In this document: positions 47,746-57,450 of the stretch, piece by piece
How the letters are laid out: every line of letters starts with the position of its first letter
Position numbering within the stretch: position 1 is the first letter of the stretch
Assembly (NCBI RefSeq): GCF_006494425.1
Contig: NZ_VHIV01000002.1
Coordinates: 434,001-498,000 of the forward strand
Direction: 5' to 3'
DNA from: Bacillus dicomae
GTDB lineage: Bacteria; Bacillota; Bacilli; Bacillales; Bacillaceae_G
Length of the DNA stretch: 64,000 bases
Notes under the pieces: generated by a model
Told to the model about the DNA's origin: nothing
The model's database searches: none
Seen by the model: the letters and a program-made list of their open reading frames with translations, nothing else
Made by a program: the position numbers and the translations under genes

Positions 47746-47807
47746 TGCATTCTATGTGTGAAAAGACGTCATAGAGGCACTTCTCCATGTAAATAAGGAG
47801 GACCATT

Positions 47808-48449
47808 ATGGAGGATGCAGTTAACGAGTACCTATTATCATTTATTGATCCGAAAGATAAATTAATTCTTGAAATGGAAGAATATGCGAGAGAAAATCAT
47901 GTGCCGATTATGGATCGACTTGGAATGGAATTTATGTTGCAATTTTTACGTTTAATTGGACCAAAAAGTATTTTAGAGCTTGGTACAGCAATTGGTTATT
48001 CTAGTATTCGTATGATGCAAGCTATTCCAAATTCTCGCATTGTGACAGTTGAGCGCAATCGAGAGCGATATGAAAAAGCACTTGAATATATAGAACGTTC
48101 ACCAGTTAAAGAACGTATTTCCGTTATTTACGGTGATGCGTTAGAAACAGGCGAGCAAGTAGAAGAACATGGAACATTTGACGTTATTTTTATTGATGCA
48201 GCAAAAGGACAATATCGTCGCTTTTTTGACTTATATGAACCGTTATTAAATCCTGGTGGCGTAATTATTTCAGATAATGTGATGTACCATGGCCTTGTAA
48301 CGACAAAAGAGAAAATTGAAAACAGACGTACACGTGGTTTAATCCGTCGTATTAAGACGTACAATGAATGGCTTATGAACCATGAAGGATATGATACAAC
48401 GATTTTCCCAATTGGTGATGGAGTAGCTGTTAGTAAAAAGAGAGGGTGA
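47808..48449 (+). CDS. trmR: tRNA 5-hydroxyuridine methyltransferase TrmR (YrrM)
   Basis: SAM-dependent O-methyltransferase that in B. subtilis converts ho5U34 to mo5U in tRNA. The 213-residue protein has SAM motif I ILELGTAIGYSSIRM (about 56-70), the metal/substrate motif FDVIFIDAAKGQYRRFFDLY (about 124-143), and GGVIISDNVMYHG. AAGGAGG precedes the ATG. The two U32 genes that make ho5U are directly downstream, 7 and 18 bp apart, so substrate supply and methylation are one operon. Confidence 0.93.
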   Translation: MEDAVNEYLLSFIDPKDKLILEMEEYARENHVPIMDRLGMEFMLQFLRLIGPKSILELGTAIGYSSIRMMQAIPNSRIVTVERNRERYEKALEYIERSPVKERISVIYGDALETGEQVEEHGTFDVIFIDAAKGQYRRFFDLYEPLLNPGGVIISDNVMYHGLVTTKEKIENRRTRGLIRRIKTYNEWLMNHEGYDTTIFPIGDGVAVSKKRG

Positions 48450-48456
48450 CCAAGGT

Positions 48457-49386
48457 ATGAAGAAACCTGAATTGTTAGTAACGCCAAAAGCGGTGGCGGA
48501 TATCGAACCTCTTGCGAAAGCAGGAGCAGATGCGGTAATGATCGGTGAGCAGAAGTTTGGTTTACGTTTAGCAGGGGAATTTTCACGTGAAGATGTGAAA
48601 CAAGCTGTGAAAATTGCACATGAAAATGGTGTAAAAGTATACGTAGCAATGAACGCTATGTTCCACAACGATAAAGTCGAAGAATTAACAGATTATGTTG
48701 CATTTTTAAACGAAGTACATGTAGATGCAATTGTTTTCGGAGATCCAGCAGTATTAATGGCGGTTCGTGAAGTAGCGCCAAATATGCAATTGCACTGGAA
48801 TACAGAGACAACAGCAACAAACTGGTTTACTTGTAACTACTGGGGACAAAGAGGAGCAAAACGTGCTGTATTAGCTCGTGAGCTTAGCTTAGATGAAATT
48901 GTTGAATTAAAAGAAAATGCTGAAGTGGAACTTGAAGTGCAAATTCACGGTATGACTTGTATGTTCCAATCGAAGCGTTCATTAGTGGGAAACTACTTTG
49001 AGTATCAAGGGCGTAATCTTGACATTGAAAAGAAAAAATATGAAGAGAACATGTTCTTATATGACCCAGAGCGTAACAATAAATATCCAATTTATGAAGA
49101 TGAAAATGGTACTCACATTATGAGTCCAAACGATATTTGTTTCATCGATGAATTAGAAGAACTAATTGATGCTGAAGTGGATAGCTTAAAAATTGATGGT
49201 GTACTAAAAAGTTCTGAATACATTATCGAAGTAACAAAGAAATATCGTAAAGCAATTGATTTATGTGTAGAAGATCGTGATGCGTATTATGACGTGAAAG
49301 ACGACTTATATAAAGAGATAGAAGAAATGCAACCAGTAAATCGTCCGTTAGATACAGGATTCTTCTTTAAAGAGACGGTTTACTAA
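48457..49386 (+). CDS. trhP1: Peptidase U32-family tRNA hydroxylation protein TrhP1 (YrrN)
   Basis: The 309-residue protein has the U32 TIM-barrel start (KPELLVTPKAVADIEPLAKAGADAVMIGEQKFGLR), and the middle LQLHWNTETTATN-type strand. It lacks the long four-cysteine cluster of its neighbour, retaining only scattered Cys. With TrhP2 it performs prephenate-dependent hydroxylation of U34 in B. subtilis. The name peptidase U32 is historical and no protease motif is implied. ATG follows AGAGGGTGACC. Confidence 0.88.
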   Translation: MKKPELLVTPKAVADIEPLAKAGADAVMIGEQKFGLRLAGEFSREDVKQAVKIAHENGVKVYVAMNAMFHNDKVEELTDYVAFLNEVHVDAIVFGDPAVLMAVREVAPNMQLHWNTETTATNWFTCNYWGQRGAKRAVLARELSLDEIVELKENAEVELEVQIHGMTCMFQSKRSLVGNYFEYQGRNLDIEKKKYEENMFLYDPERNNKYPIYEDENGTHIMSPNDICFIDELEELIDAEVDSLKIDGVLKSSEYIIEVTKKYRKAIDLCVEDRDAYYDVKDDLYKEIEEMQPVNRPLDTGFFFKETVY

Positions 49387-49404
49387 ACGAGGAGGGTGTA
49401 GGAA

Positions 49405-50685
49405 ATGACTGTACAAGAAATTTCACGAGTGATCGATGGCAAACGCGTTATTGTGAAGAAACCTGAACTGTTAATCCCTGCGGGTAACTTAGAAAAATTA
49501 AAAGTAGCTATCCATTACGGGGCAGATGCTGTATATTTAGGTGGACAAGAATTTGGTCTTCGTTCGAATGCAGGTAACTTTACACTGGAAGAAATGGCAG
49601 AAGGTGTTGAATTTGCAAAGAAATATGGAGCAAAAATATATGTAACAACAAATATCTTTGCACATAATGAAAATATGGACGGGCTAGAGGAATATTTAAA
49701 AGGGATTGAAAAAGCTGGCGTAACGGGAATTATCGTTGCTGATCCGCTTATTATTGAGACTTGTAAACGTGTAGCGCCTTCTGTTGAGGTGCATTTAAGT
49801 ACACAGCAATCACTATCCAACTGGAAAGCAGCACAGTATTGGAAAGAAGAAGGTTTACATCGTCTTGTATTAGCTCGTGAAGCAAGCTATGAAGAAATGA
49901 AAGAAATTAAAGAAAAAGTGGATATTGAAATTGAAGCATTCGTCCATGGTGCAATGTGTATCGCATATTCAGGAAGATGTACGTTAAGTAACCATATGAC
50001 AGCGCGTGACTCTAACCGTGGTGGTTGTTGTCAATCTTGTCGCTGGGACTATGATTTAATTCAAACAGTATCACAACATAAAGATGCAAAAGAGCTTCCT
50101 CTATTCCAAGAAGAAGACGCTCACTTTGCAATGAGTCCAAAAGATTTAAATTTAATTTTATCAATTCCGAAAATGATTGAAATTGGAATTGATAGCTTAA
50201 AAGTTGAAGGACGTATGAAATCAATCCATTACGTAGCGACTGTAGCGACAGTATACCGTAAAGTAATTGATGCGTATTGTGCGGATCCTGATAACTTTGA
50301 GTTTAAACAAGAATGGTTAGATGAGCTTGATAAATGTGCAAATCGTGATACAGCTCCTGCATTCTTTGAAGGGGTTCCAGGACATCAAGAGCAAATGTTT
50401 GGAAATCATAGTAAGAAAACAACGTATGATTTCGCTGGTTTAGTGTTAGATTATAATGAAGAAACGGGCATCGTAACGATTGAGCAACGTAATCATTTCA
50501 AACCAGGACATGAAGTGGAGTTCTTTGGGCCAGAAATAGAAAACTTTACGCAAACGGTGGAGAAAATTTGGGATGAGGATGGAAACGAATTAGATGCAGC
50601 GAGACATCCGTTGCAAATCGTGAAATTCAAAGTGGATCAACCAGTGTATGTGAATAATATGATGCGCAAAAGCATACTTCAATAA
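49405..50685 (+). CDS. trhP2: Peptidase U32-family tRNA hydroxylation protein TrhP2 (YrrO)
   Basis: The 426-residue U32 protein has [31 protein letters not shown] at the start and the diagnostic Fe-S cysteines in [14 protein letters not shown] and [14 protein letters not shown] (about 185-215). A U32 C-terminal collagenase-like domain ([29 protein letters not shown]) follows. In E. coli the orthologue TrhP uses prephenate to make ho5U. AGGAGGGTG precedes the ATG. udk follows after 17 bp. Confidence 0.9.
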   Translation: MTVQEISRVIDGKRVIVKKPELLIPAGNLEKLKVAIHYGADAVYLGGQEFGLRSNAGNFTLEEMAEGVEFAKKYGAKIYVTTNIFAHNENMDGLEEYLKGIEKAGVTGIIVADPLIIETCKRVAPSVEVHLSTQQSLSNWKAAQYWKEEGLHRLVLAREASYEEMKEIKEKVDIEIEAFVHGAMCIAYSGRCTLSNHMTARDSNRGGCCQSCRWDYDLIQTVSQHKDAKELPLFQEEDAHFAMSPKDLNLILSIPKMIEIGIDSLKVEGRMKSIHYVATVATVYRKVIDAYCADPDNFEFKQEWLDELDKCANRDTAPAFFEGVPGHQEQMFGNHSKKTTYDFAGLVLDYNEETGIVTIEQRNHFKPGHEVEFFGPEIENFTQTVEKIWDEDGNELDAARHPLQIVKFKVDQPVYVNNMMRKSILQ

Positions 50686-50702
50686 GAAAGAGTGATAGTC
50701 GA

Positions 50703-51341
50703 ATGGGGACGAATAAGCCTGTTGTAATTGGAATTGCTGGTGGTTCGGGATCAGGTAAAACGAGTGTAACGAAAGCGATTTTTGACCATTTTAAAGGTCA
50801 TTCTATTTTAATCTTGGAGCAAGATTATTATTACAAAGATCAAAGCCATTTACCAATGGAAGAGCGTTTAAAAACAAATTATGATCATCCGCTTGCGTTT
50901 GATAATGATCTGTTAATTGAACATTTGCAGCAGTTGCTTGCATATGAACAAATTGATAAGCCTGTATATGACTATACATTGCATACGCGTTCAGAAGAAA
51001 TTATTCCAGTTGAGCCGAAAGATGTAATCATTTTAGAAGGAATTCTTATTTTAGAAGACCCACGTCTTTGTGAGTTAATGGACATTAAGCTATTCGTTGA
51101 TACAGATGCTGACCTTCGTATTTTACGCCGCATGCAGCGTGATATTAAAGAACGCGGCCGTACGATGGATTCAGTTATTGATCAATACGTAAGTGTTGTA
51201 CGTCCAATGCACAATCAATTTATTGAGCCTTCTAAGAAGTTTGCGGATATTATTATCCCTGAAGGTGGACAAAACCATGTTGCAATTGATATTATGGTGA
51301 CAAAAATTGCAACAATTCTTGAACAAAAAGTAAATTTGTAA
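50703..51341 (+). CDS. udk: Uridine kinase
   Basis: Phosphorylates uridine and cytidine using ATP or GTP. The 212-residue P-loop protein has Walker [13 protein letters not shown] (about 10-21), the substrate segment LEQDYYYKD and [27 protein letters not shown], and the lid [21 protein letters not shown] 50703 follows AAAGAGTGA. It is the last gene of the trmR group, with a hairpin after the stop. Confidence 0.96.
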   Translation: MGTNKPVVIGIAGGSGSGKTSVTKAIFDHFKGHSILILEQDYYYKDQSHLPMEERLKTNYDHPLAFDNDLLIEHLQQLLAYEQIDKPVYDYTLHTRSEEIIPVEPKDVIILEGILILEDPRLCELMDIKLFVDTDADLRILRRMQRDIKERGRTMDSVIDQYVSVVRPMHNQFIEPSKKFADIIIPEGGQNHVAIDIMVTKIATILEQKVNL

Positions 51342-51360
51342 TAGCATAGTAAAAGATATA

Positions 51361-51391
51361 CGATAGGAAGGGATTTTTTCCCTTCCTATCG
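51361..51391 (+). terminator. Hairpin after udk without a downstream T run
   Basis: CGATAGGAAGGG / CCCTTCCTATCG, 12-bp perfect stem; the T-rich stretch is in the loop rather than after the stem, so termination strength is unclear. Confidence 0.55.
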
Positions 51392-51407
51392 AATACAATG
51401 AAACATG

Positions 51408-51575
51408 CAACCTCATCTATATATAGGTGAGGGCATATTTATATCAACTTTCCATACATATCTTCTTTATATAAAGAAGAATTGGAAATACGGGGTTGTA
51501 TGTGACAACTCCGCTAGTGCAGGTGTGCTAGAAACCTCCGCTCTACATATAAGCGGGGGAGTTTTCATATGGAAC
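51408..51575 (+). other. Multi-hairpin leader upstream of greA
   Basis: Four consecutive stems: CCTCATCTAT/ATAGGTGAGG (about 51410-51431), the perfect palindrome TCTTCTTTATATAAAGAAGA (51461-51480), GGGGTTGT/ACAACTCC (about 51492-51512) and CCTCCGCT/AGCGGGGGA (about 51535-51560). No ORF is supported. It could be a structured leader of greA or an insertion of a cereus-group repeat. Confidence 0.5.
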
Positions 51576-51619
51576 TCCTCTTTTTTTCGGGGGATTGGTA
51601 TATAAAAGGAGTGGAAAAT

Positions 51620-52096
51620 ATGGCAACAGAAAAAACATACCCTATGACGCAAGAGGGTAAGCAAAAGCTAGAGAACGAACTTGAGGATTTAAAAACGGTA
51701 AAACGTAAAGAGGTTGTAGAGCGCATTAAGATTGCACGTAGCTTCGGAGATCTTTCTGAGAACTCTGAGTACGATGCAGCGAAAGATGAGCAAGCGTTCG
51801 TAGAAGGACGTATTACACAATTAGAAAACATGATTCGTAATGCAGTTATTATCACAGATAACGGCGAAGAATCTACAGTTGTTACGTTAGGTAAAACAGT
51901 AACATTTAAAGAGTTACCAGGTGGAGATGAAGAATCTTACACAATCGTAGGTAGCGCAGAAGCAGACCCATTTGAAGGAAGAATTTCTAACGATTCTCCA
52001 ATCGCAAAAAGCTTATTAGGTAAGCAAATTGGTGAGAAGGTAGCAATCCAAACTCCAGGTGGAGAAATGCAAGTAGAGATTATCTCTGTAAAATAA
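51620..52096 (+). CDS. greA: Transcription elongation factor GreA
   Basis: The 158-residue protein inserts its N-terminal coiled coil ([50 protein letters not shown]) into the RNA polymerase secondary channel to trigger cleavage of backtracked RNA; the tip acidic residues DLSENSEYD are intact. The C-terminal FKBP-like domain includes [33 protein letters not shown] 51620 follows AAAGGAGTGG; upstream in-frame codons run into the structured leader. Confidence 0.97.
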   Translation: MATEKTYPMTQEGKQKLENELEDLKTVKRKEVVERIKIARSFGDLSENSEYDAAKDEQAFVEGRITQLENMIRNAVIITDNGEESTVVTLGKTVTFKELPGGDEESYTIVGSAEADPFEGRISNDSPIAKSLLGKQIGEKVAIQTPGGEMQVEIISVK

Positions 52097-52098
52097 TA

Positions 52099-52134
52099 AA
52101 AAAATCACTCGTGTAAAAGCGAGTGATTTTTTTA
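52099..52134 (+). terminator. Terminator of greA
   Basis: AAAAATCACTCG / CGAGTGATTTTT stem with TGTAAAAG loop and T run. Confidence 0.9.
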
Positions 52135-52189
52135 TTTGTATAAAAGATGAAACACTCCGTCCAAACTATAGAAGACGAGGTGTTTTTGT

Positions 52190-53944
52190 ATGAAAATAAA
52201 CCGGAGAATTACAATTGTTCTAATTTGTTTTATAAGTGTCATGTTTATATTACTTTGTCGTTTAATTCAAATACAAATTATAGATACAGAATCATTTACG
52301 GATCGTAAGATTAATTTAATTGAAAAAAGTGTTATACAACGGACGCAATCCATTACGGTAGATGATGGACGAGGCCATTTTATAGATCGGAACGGAAAGG
52401 AAATAGGGGAGAAAAAGTATCCCGTTTTAATTGTTTTTCCATTTCTACAAATAAAAAATGACATGTTAGAGAAAATTGCGCATATCATTGGTGTGTCGAG
52501 ACAAGAGATTGAAGGTCAAATGAAAGATAAGAAAAGTGCATTTATAATGCAAAGGGGAAATGGTCCATTTCGATTGGCACGAGAGCAGATGGAGAAGGTA
52601 AATCAATTAAATGTATTAGGTATTGTAGCTGGTGAAGTTCGTTTACGGCAAACAGGAACGATGAATCATTTAATTGGCAATGTGGGTGAGAATGAACGAG
52701 AGTTTCAAAAACGATACGGAGAAGTAAGGACAATTTCAAAGCAAACGCCAATTGGTATTTCAGGATTACAGCAATCATTTGATGAATTTCTTTTGACCGA
52801 TGGAGAGGCAAAAGTATTGTATCAAGTGGACCGACAAGGAGAACCAATTTTTGGGAAACAAGCGAAATATACGTCGCCTGGAAATCCATTTTATCCAGTG
52901 ACGATTCAAACTACTTTACATAATGGATTACAGCAAAGAGCAGAAGAAGTAGTTGAAGCAAGCGGAATAAAGAAGGGAGGGTTAGTGTTACTTGATGTAA
53001 AGAAAAATGAAATTTTAGCGATGGTCAGTAAACCATCTGTACAGGTGAAAGATGAAAGTTTGTATAAAACTACACTTGAAAATCAAATGTTAACACCACA
53101 TTTTCCTGGTTCTGTTTTTAAAACAATAGTTGCAGCGGCAGTGATTGATCAAAATGAAAATGTGGCGAATCGTACATTTAATTGTAATAAAGATTTATAT
53201 GGTGAAGACCACCCACAAGTTATGATGGGTACACTTAGTTTTAAAGAGAGCTTTGCTAGAAGCTGTAACAGGACATTTTCAGAGTTAGGTAACGAGTTAA
53301 TACAAAAGGATAAGATGGTGTTAGAAACTTACGTAGCAGCTTTAGGAGCCGCTGATAAGGTTGGATGGAAAGGTTCTGTATTTCATACAACACATTTTGA
53401 ACAAATGCAAGAGGAAAAGAGTGCTACGATTTGGGGGGATGAAGGAAATAAGAATAGTAAAAAGGCGGTAGCGCAAACAGCAATTGGACAGAAAGATGTA
53501 CGTATGTCACCTCTAGCGATTGCAAATATGATGGCGACAATTGCAAGGGATGGAGAAAAGATGGAAGTGAAAGCTGTTGAAAAAATAATGTATAAAAATG
53601 GAACGGACTTTTATACATTTGAAGACCATACATTAGGTGGAAAGCAGCTTTCGTATGAAACAGTGAAAACATTACAAGGGTTATTAAGGAGCGTTGTAAC
53701 AACCGAGAAAGGAACAGGAGCCGCATTCAGGTCGTTGCCACTAAGTGTTGCCGGAAAATCCGGGACAGCACAAACAGGGAAAGGGACGAAAGAGAATCGT
53801 TGGTTTGCAGGTTATTTTCCATATGAAAATCCAAGATATGCTTTAGTTGTCGTAGATATAGAAACAAATAGCAAAGTAAATACAGTTACACCTATTTTCA
53901 AAACGATCGTAGAATCAATCTATCGATTAGAGAACGAAAAGTAA
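52190..53944 (+). CDS. pbpI: Class B penicillin-binding protein PbpI (YrrR)
   Basis: The 584-residue D,D-transpeptidase has an N-terminal membrane anchor (about 5-25) and a dimerisation/pedestal domain (DGRGHFIDRNGKEIG). The catalytic motifs are SVFK (Ser about 308, after HFPG), SCN (about 358) and KSGTA (about 522). PbpI (PBP4b) in B. subtilis is a dispensable sporulation-associated enzyme of the sigma-F regulon. The frame is complete. GAGGTG lies 8 bp before the ATG. yrrS follows. Confidence 0.93.
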   Translation: MKINRRITIVLICFISVMFILLCRLIQIQIIDTESFTDRKINLIEKSVIQRTQSITVDDGRGHFIDRNGKEIGEKKYPVLIVFPFLQIKNDMLEKIAHIIGVSRQEIEGQMKDKKSAFIMQRGNGPFRLAREQMEKVNQLNVLGIVAGEVRLRQTGTMNHLIGNVGENEREFQKRYGEVRTISKQTPIGISGLQQSFDEFLLTDGEAKVLYQVDRQGEPIFGKQAKYTSPGNPFYPVTIQTTLHNGLQQRAEEVVEASGIKKGGLVLLDVKKNEILAMVSKPSVQVKDESLYKTTLENQMLTPHFPGSVFKTIVAAAVIDQNENVANRTFNCNKDLYGEDHPQVMMGTLSFKESFARSCNRTFSELGNELIQKDKMVLETYVAALGAADKVGWKGSVFHTTHFEQMQEEKSATIWGDEGNKNSKKAVAQTAIGQKDVRMSPLAIANMMATIARDGEKMEVKAVEKIMYKNGTDFYTFEDHTLGGKQLSYETVKTLQGLLRSVVTTEKGTGAAFRSLPLSVAGKSGTAQTGKGTKENRWFAGYFPYENPRYALVVVDIETNSKVNTVTPIFKTIVESIYRLENEK

Positions 53945-54060
53945 TCTTGCAATTCATAGTGAAATGTTTGCATTTCGTGAAAATATTATTGTAAATGTTC
54001 AACCTTTCTAGATTTAATGTTACAATAGCAAGTATGAAAAACTGCATGGAGGTTTGAAGA

Positions 54061-54705
54061 ATGGCAGGAGGATCTAGATTCCAACAGAAACAACAAAAAC
54101 GTCGTCAAAACGGTGTTTTAAATATTGCAATCGCAATTGTATTAATATTAGTAGCTATTGTATCATATCAATTGTTTGTTCCTGAAAGAAAAGAACAAGC
54201 GTCTTCTAGCGACAAAAAAGTAGCTCAGCAAACAACGAAAGAGAATAAGGCTGAGAAAGCTAAAGGCAAAGAAGAGACGAAGAAGAACGAGCAAGATAAG
54301 GCAGATGCTAAGAAGGAAGAAGAGAAGCAAAAGGCTGAAGAAGAACAGAAAAAAGCTGAAGAAGAAGCGAAAGCTAACGAGAAAGTACCAGCTGAAAAAA
54401 CACAGCCAAAGGCAACTGACGCTTATACGAAATCTTCTTGGAAGCCAGTAGGTACAGAGCAAGGTGCAACACCTGCGATGACGTTTAAAAAAGGTACAGC
54501 AGATTGGAATGAGATGAATCAAGCGATTTCAGCTGCAATTGACGTTCCAGTAGAGCAATTAGTTATCCATAGAATTGGAAATAACGGTAAGAATAAAGCT
54601 TATGGTAACGTACAAGATAAACAATCAGGTAAAAGATATTATGTAAATATTGATTGGGTAGACAATGAGGGCTGGAAACCAGTACTTGTTCAAACTCTAA
54701 ACTAA
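54061..54705 (+). CDS. yrrS: YrrS family protein (DUF1510)
   Basis: The 214-residue protein has a short basic cytoplasmic end (SRFQQKQQKRRQNG), one membrane helix (about 19-41), a long Lys/Glu/Ala coiled-coil-like linker (about 48-110), and an extracellular DUF1510 domain (SSWKPVGTEQGATPAMTFKKGTADWNEM to the end). In B. subtilis yrrS accompanies pbpI in the sigma-F operon. Here a 116-bp gap with a TACAAT-type -10 suggests it also has its own promoter. GGAGG precedes the ATG. Confidence 0.9.
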   Translation: MAGGSRFQQKQQKRRQNGVLNIAIAIVLILVAIVSYQLFVPERKEQASSSDKKVAQQTTKENKAEKAKGKEETKKNEQDKADAKKEEEKQKAEEEQKKAEEEAKANEKVPAEKTQPKATDAYTKSSWKPVGTEQGATPAMTFKKGTADWNEMNQAISAAIDVPVEQLVIHRIGNNGKNKAYGNVQDKQSGKRYYVNIDWVDNEGWKPVLVQTLN

Positions 54706-54738
54706 AAAAGAGAAGCTCCTTAGGAGCTTCTCTTTTTT
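54704..54738. terminator. Bidirectional terminator between yrrS and yrzA
   Basis: AAAAAAGAGAAGCTCCT / AGGAGCTTCTCTTTTTT, 17-bp arms separated by a single T. Confidence 0.92.
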
Positions 54739-54740
54739 AG

Positions 54741-54956
54741 TTAGCGTAATTTCTTTAATTTAAAATGAACAACCGCGCTATAATACGGTCTTTTGCTTTC
54801 GGGATCCATAACCATTTGATGCGAGATGTGATGAACTTCAAGCATAAGTGCTTTATTATTATCGATTTGTTCACTAATTTTTCGTTCTAAAGAAGCTAAG
54901 TCTCCCGCTTCAAAAAATTCTACTTTATCTTCTAACATTTCAAAGGTAAATGACAT
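54741..54956 (-). CDS. yrzA: DUF2536 protein (YrzA-like)
   Basis: A 71-residue protein, MSFTFEMLEDKVEFFEAGDL, then KALMLEVHHISHQMVMDPESKRPYYSAVVHFKLKK, which fits DUF2536. B. subtilis yrzA lies at this location between yrrS and yrrT. Function unknown. AGGAGAGGGG upstream on the minus strand supports the start. Confidence 0.85.
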   Translation of the reverse strand: MSFTFEMLEDKVEFFEAGDLASLERKISEQIDNNKALMLEVHHISHQMVMDPESKRPYYSAVVHFKLKKLR

Positions 54957-55092
54957 GAAGACGGCCCCTCTCCTATGTAATCAACTATAGTGTAACAAAG
55001 AAAAGAAGGAAATACCATGTACATTTCAATTGACATTTTTAGAAAGAGGGAATATCATACTGATAAAACCGATAAGAAAAAGGGGAATTTTT

Positions 55093-55731
55093 ATGGGTAC
55101 AGAATTTAATGGTTTATTTGATGAGTGGGCTCATACGTACGACTCATTTGTACAAGGCGAAGATATACAATATAAAGAAGTTTTCGCCCATTATGAGGAC
55201 ATTCTAGAGGATGTAGTTAACAAGTCATTTGGTAATGTATTAGAATTTGGTGTTGGTACAGGTAATTTAACAAATAAATTATTACTTGCTGGCCGCACAG
55301 TTTACGGTATAGAACCGTCACATGAAATGCGCATGATTGCAAAAGAAAAATTGCCAAAAGAGTTTTCCATTACAGAAGGTGATTTTCTTTCGTTTGAAGT
55401 CCCAAATTCAATTGATACCATAGTAAGCACCTATGCATTTCATCATTTAACAGATGATGAAAAAAATGTAGCGATTGCGAAGTATAGTCAATTGCTAAAC
55501 AAAGGTGGTAAAATAGTGTTTGCTGATACGATATTTGCAGATCAAGATGCATATGATAAAACTGTTGAAACAGCAAAACAAAGAGGTTTTCATCAGTTAG
55601 CAAACGATTTGCAAACGGAATATTATACACGTATTCCAGTTATGCAGTCTATTTTTGGAAACAATGGCTTCCATGTAACGTTTACGAGATTAAATCATTT
55701 CGTTTGGGTAATGGAGGCAACTAAGCAATAG
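55093..55731 (+). CDS. yrrT: Class I SAM-dependent methyltransferase YrrT
   Basis: The 212-residue protein has SAM motif [17 protein letters not shown] (about 48-63), the acidic motif [23 protein letters not shown] and a methylated-product motif GGKIVFADT. Substrate unknown. It leads the yrrT-mtnN-mccA-mccB operon that recycles S-adenosylhomocysteine to cysteine, so it may simply be a SAM-consuming partner. ATG 55093 follows AAAAAGGGG; the in-frame extension to 55030 overlaps a TTGACA/TATCAT promoter-like pair. CymR represses this operon in B. subtilis; I see no certain CymR box. Confidence 0.88.
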   Translation: MGTEFNGLFDEWAHTYDSFVQGEDIQYKEVFAHYEDILEDVVNKSFGNVLEFGVGTGNLTNKLLLAGRTVYGIEPSHEMRMIAKEKLPKEFSITEGDFLSFEVPNSIDTIVSTYAFHHLTDDEKNVAIAKYSQLLNKGGKIVFADTIFADQDAYDKTVETAKQRGFHQLANDLQTEYYTRIPVMQSIFGNNGFHVTFTRLNHFVWVMEATKQ

Positions 55732-55745
55732 AAAGAGGGATTAGA

Positions 55746-56441
55746 TTGAGAATTGCTGTAATTGGAGCAATGGAAGAAGAAGTACGTATTTTACGTGACA
55801 AATTAGAACAAGCAGAAACAGAAACGGTTGCGGGTTGTGAATTTACGAAAGGACAATTAGCAGGACATGAAGTAATCTTGTTAAAGTCTGGTATTGGTAA
55901 AGTAAACGCAGCGATGTCAACGACAATTTTATTAGAAAGATATAAGCCTGAAAAAGTAATTAATACTGGTTCAGCTGGTGGATTCCATCATTCTCTAAAT
56001 GTTGGAGATGTAGTTATTTCCACTGAAGTTCGTCACCATGACGTAGATGTAACAGCATTTAACTATGAATATGGTCAAGTACCAGGAATGCCGCCTGGAT
56101 TTAAAGCTGATGAGACGTTAGTTGCATTAGCTGAGAAATGTATGCAAGCCGAAGAAAATATTCAAGTTGTAAAAGGTATGATTGCAACAGGTGATTCATT
56201 TATGAGTGATCCGAACCGTGTTGCAGCAATTCGTGATAAATTTGAAAATCTTTATGCTGTAGAAATGGAAGCAGCAGCTGTTGCACAAGTATGCCACCAA
56301 TATGAAGTTCCGTTTGTTATCATTCGCGCACTTTCTGATATTGCTGGTAAAGAATCAAATGTTTCATTTGATCAATTTTTAGATCAAGCAGCTCTTCATT
56401 CTACAAACTTTATTGTAAAAGTCTTAGAAGAGTTAAAGTAA
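55746..56441 (+). CDS. mtnN: 5'-methylthioadenosine/S-adenosylhomocysteine nucleosidase
   Basis: Cleaves MTA and SAH to adenine and the thioribosyl product, feeding SAM by-products into methionine and cysteine recycling. The 231-residue protein starts [21 protein letters not shown] and has [19 protein letters not shown] (about 76-94), [32 protein letters not shown] (about 173-204) with the catalytic Glu and Asp. TTG at 55746 follows AGAGGGATT, 14 bp after yrrT. Confidence 0.95.
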   Translation: MRIAVIGAMEEEVRILRDKLEQAETETVAGCEFTKGQLAGHEVILLKSGIGKVNAAMSTTILLERYKPEKVINTGSAGGFHHSLNVGDVVISTEVRHHDVDVTAFNYEYGQVPGMPPGFKADETLVALAEKCMQAEENIQVVKGMIATGDSFMSDPNRVAAIRDKFENLYAVEMEAAAVAQVCHQYEVPFVIIRALSDIAGKESNVSFDQFLDQAALHSTNFIVKVLEELK

Positions 56442-56447
56442 TGTAAC

Positions 56448-56500
56448 AAAAAGGCAACTGTCTCATATAAAGAAAATACATACAGTTGCCTTTTCTTTAT
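56448..56500 (+). terminator. Intra-operon hairpin between mtnN and mccA
   Basis: AAAAAGGCAACTGT / ACAGTTGCCTTTT stem around a 20-nt loop with a T-rich tail; it may partly terminate and so separate mtnN from mccAB expression. Confidence 0.65.
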
Positions 56501-56523
56501 TGGCAAATAAGGGGGAGAACACG

Positions 56524-57447
56524 ATGAATGTATATCGTGGAGTTCATGAGTTAATTGGTCATACACCAATTGTGGAAATTACTCGTTTTTCACTTCCAGA
56601 AGGGGTCCGTTTATTCGCAAAGCTTGAATTTTATAACCCAGGCGGAAGCGTTAAGGATCGCTTAGGAAGAGAATTAATTGAAGATGCGCTCGACAAAGGG
56701 CTTGTTACCCAGGGTGGAACAATTATTGAACCGACTGCTGGGAATACTGGTATTGGACTGGCACTTGCAGCGTTACAACATGATTTACGTGTTATTGTTT
56801 GTGTACCAGAGAAATTTAGTATTGAAAAACAAGAGTTAATGAAAGCACTAGGTGCAACGGTCGTGCATACACCGACTGAGCAAGGAATGACCGGTGCAAT
56901 TGCTAAAGCAAAAGAGTTAGTAAATGAAATACCGAATTCATACTCTCCAAGTCAGTTCGCAAATGAGGCAAATCCTCGTGCATATTTTAAAACATTAGGA
57001 CCTGAACTGTGGGACGCATTGAATGGAGAGATTAACATATTTGTTGCTGGAGCAGGAACTGGCGGTACGTTTATGGGGACTGCATCTTACTTGAAAGAAA
57101 AAAATATAGATATTAAAACAGTTATCGTAGAGCCAGAAGGATCTATTTTAAATGGTGGTAAGGCTGGTTCACATGAGACCGAAGGGATTGGCCTTGAATT
57201 CATCCCACCATTTTTGAAAACATCTTATTTTGATGAAATTCATACAATTTCTGATCGAAATGCATTTTTGCGAGTGAAGGAATTAGCGCAGAAGGAAGGA
57301 CTTCTCGTTGGGAGCTCTTCAGGAGCAGCATTTCATGCAAGTTTACTGGAAGCAGAGAAAGCGGCGCCAGGTACAAATATTGTAACGATTTTTCCAGATA
57401 GTAGTGAGCGCTATTTAAGTAAAGACATATATAAAGGATGGGAATAA
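56524..57447 (+). CDS. mccA: O-acetylserine-dependent cystathionine beta-synthase (MccA/YrhA)
   Basis: PLP enzyme combining O-acetylserine with homocysteine to cystathionine in reverse transsulfuration. The 307-residue protein belongs to the CysK fold: PLP Lys in GGSVKDRLG (about 43), PTAGNTGIGLALAA (about 74-87), phosphate loop GAGTGGTFMG, and GSSSGAAFHA. The neighbouring cystathionine lyase argues for MccA rather than a plain cysteine synthase. AAGGGGGAG precedes the ATG. mccB starts 3 bp after the stop. Confidence 0.92.
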   Translation: MNVYRGVHELIGHTPIVEITRFSLPEGVRLFAKLEFYNPGGSVKDRLGRELIEDALDKGLVTQGGTIIEPTAGNTGIGLALAALQHDLRVIVCVPEKFSIEKQELMKALGATVVHTPTEQGMTGAIAKAKELVNEIPNSYSPSQFANEANPRAYFKTLGPELWDALNGEINIFVAGAGTGGTFMGTASYLKEKNIDIKTVIVEPEGSILNGGKAGSHETEGIGLEFIPPFLKTSYFDEIHTISDRNAFLRVKELAQKEGLLVGSSSGAAFHASLLEAEKAAPGTNIVTIFPDSSERYLSKDIYKGWE

Positions 57448-57450
57448 AAA

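Noticed and set aside
51405-51605. Short frames on both strands in the udk-greA gap
   Set aside because: The stretch is dominated by inverted repeats, which create open frames on both strands; no ribosome-binding site supports them.
46535-54705. A novel operon formed by mltG-trmR-trhP1-trhP2-udk-greA-pbpI-yrrS
   Set aside because: The order is the known B. subtilis yrrL-yrrM-yrrN-yrrO-udk-greA-yrrR-yrrS block, with several internal terminators.
55036-55092. SAM riboswitch or defined CymR box before yrrT
   Set aside because: The gap is too short for an S-box, and I could not match a CymR consensus with confidence.
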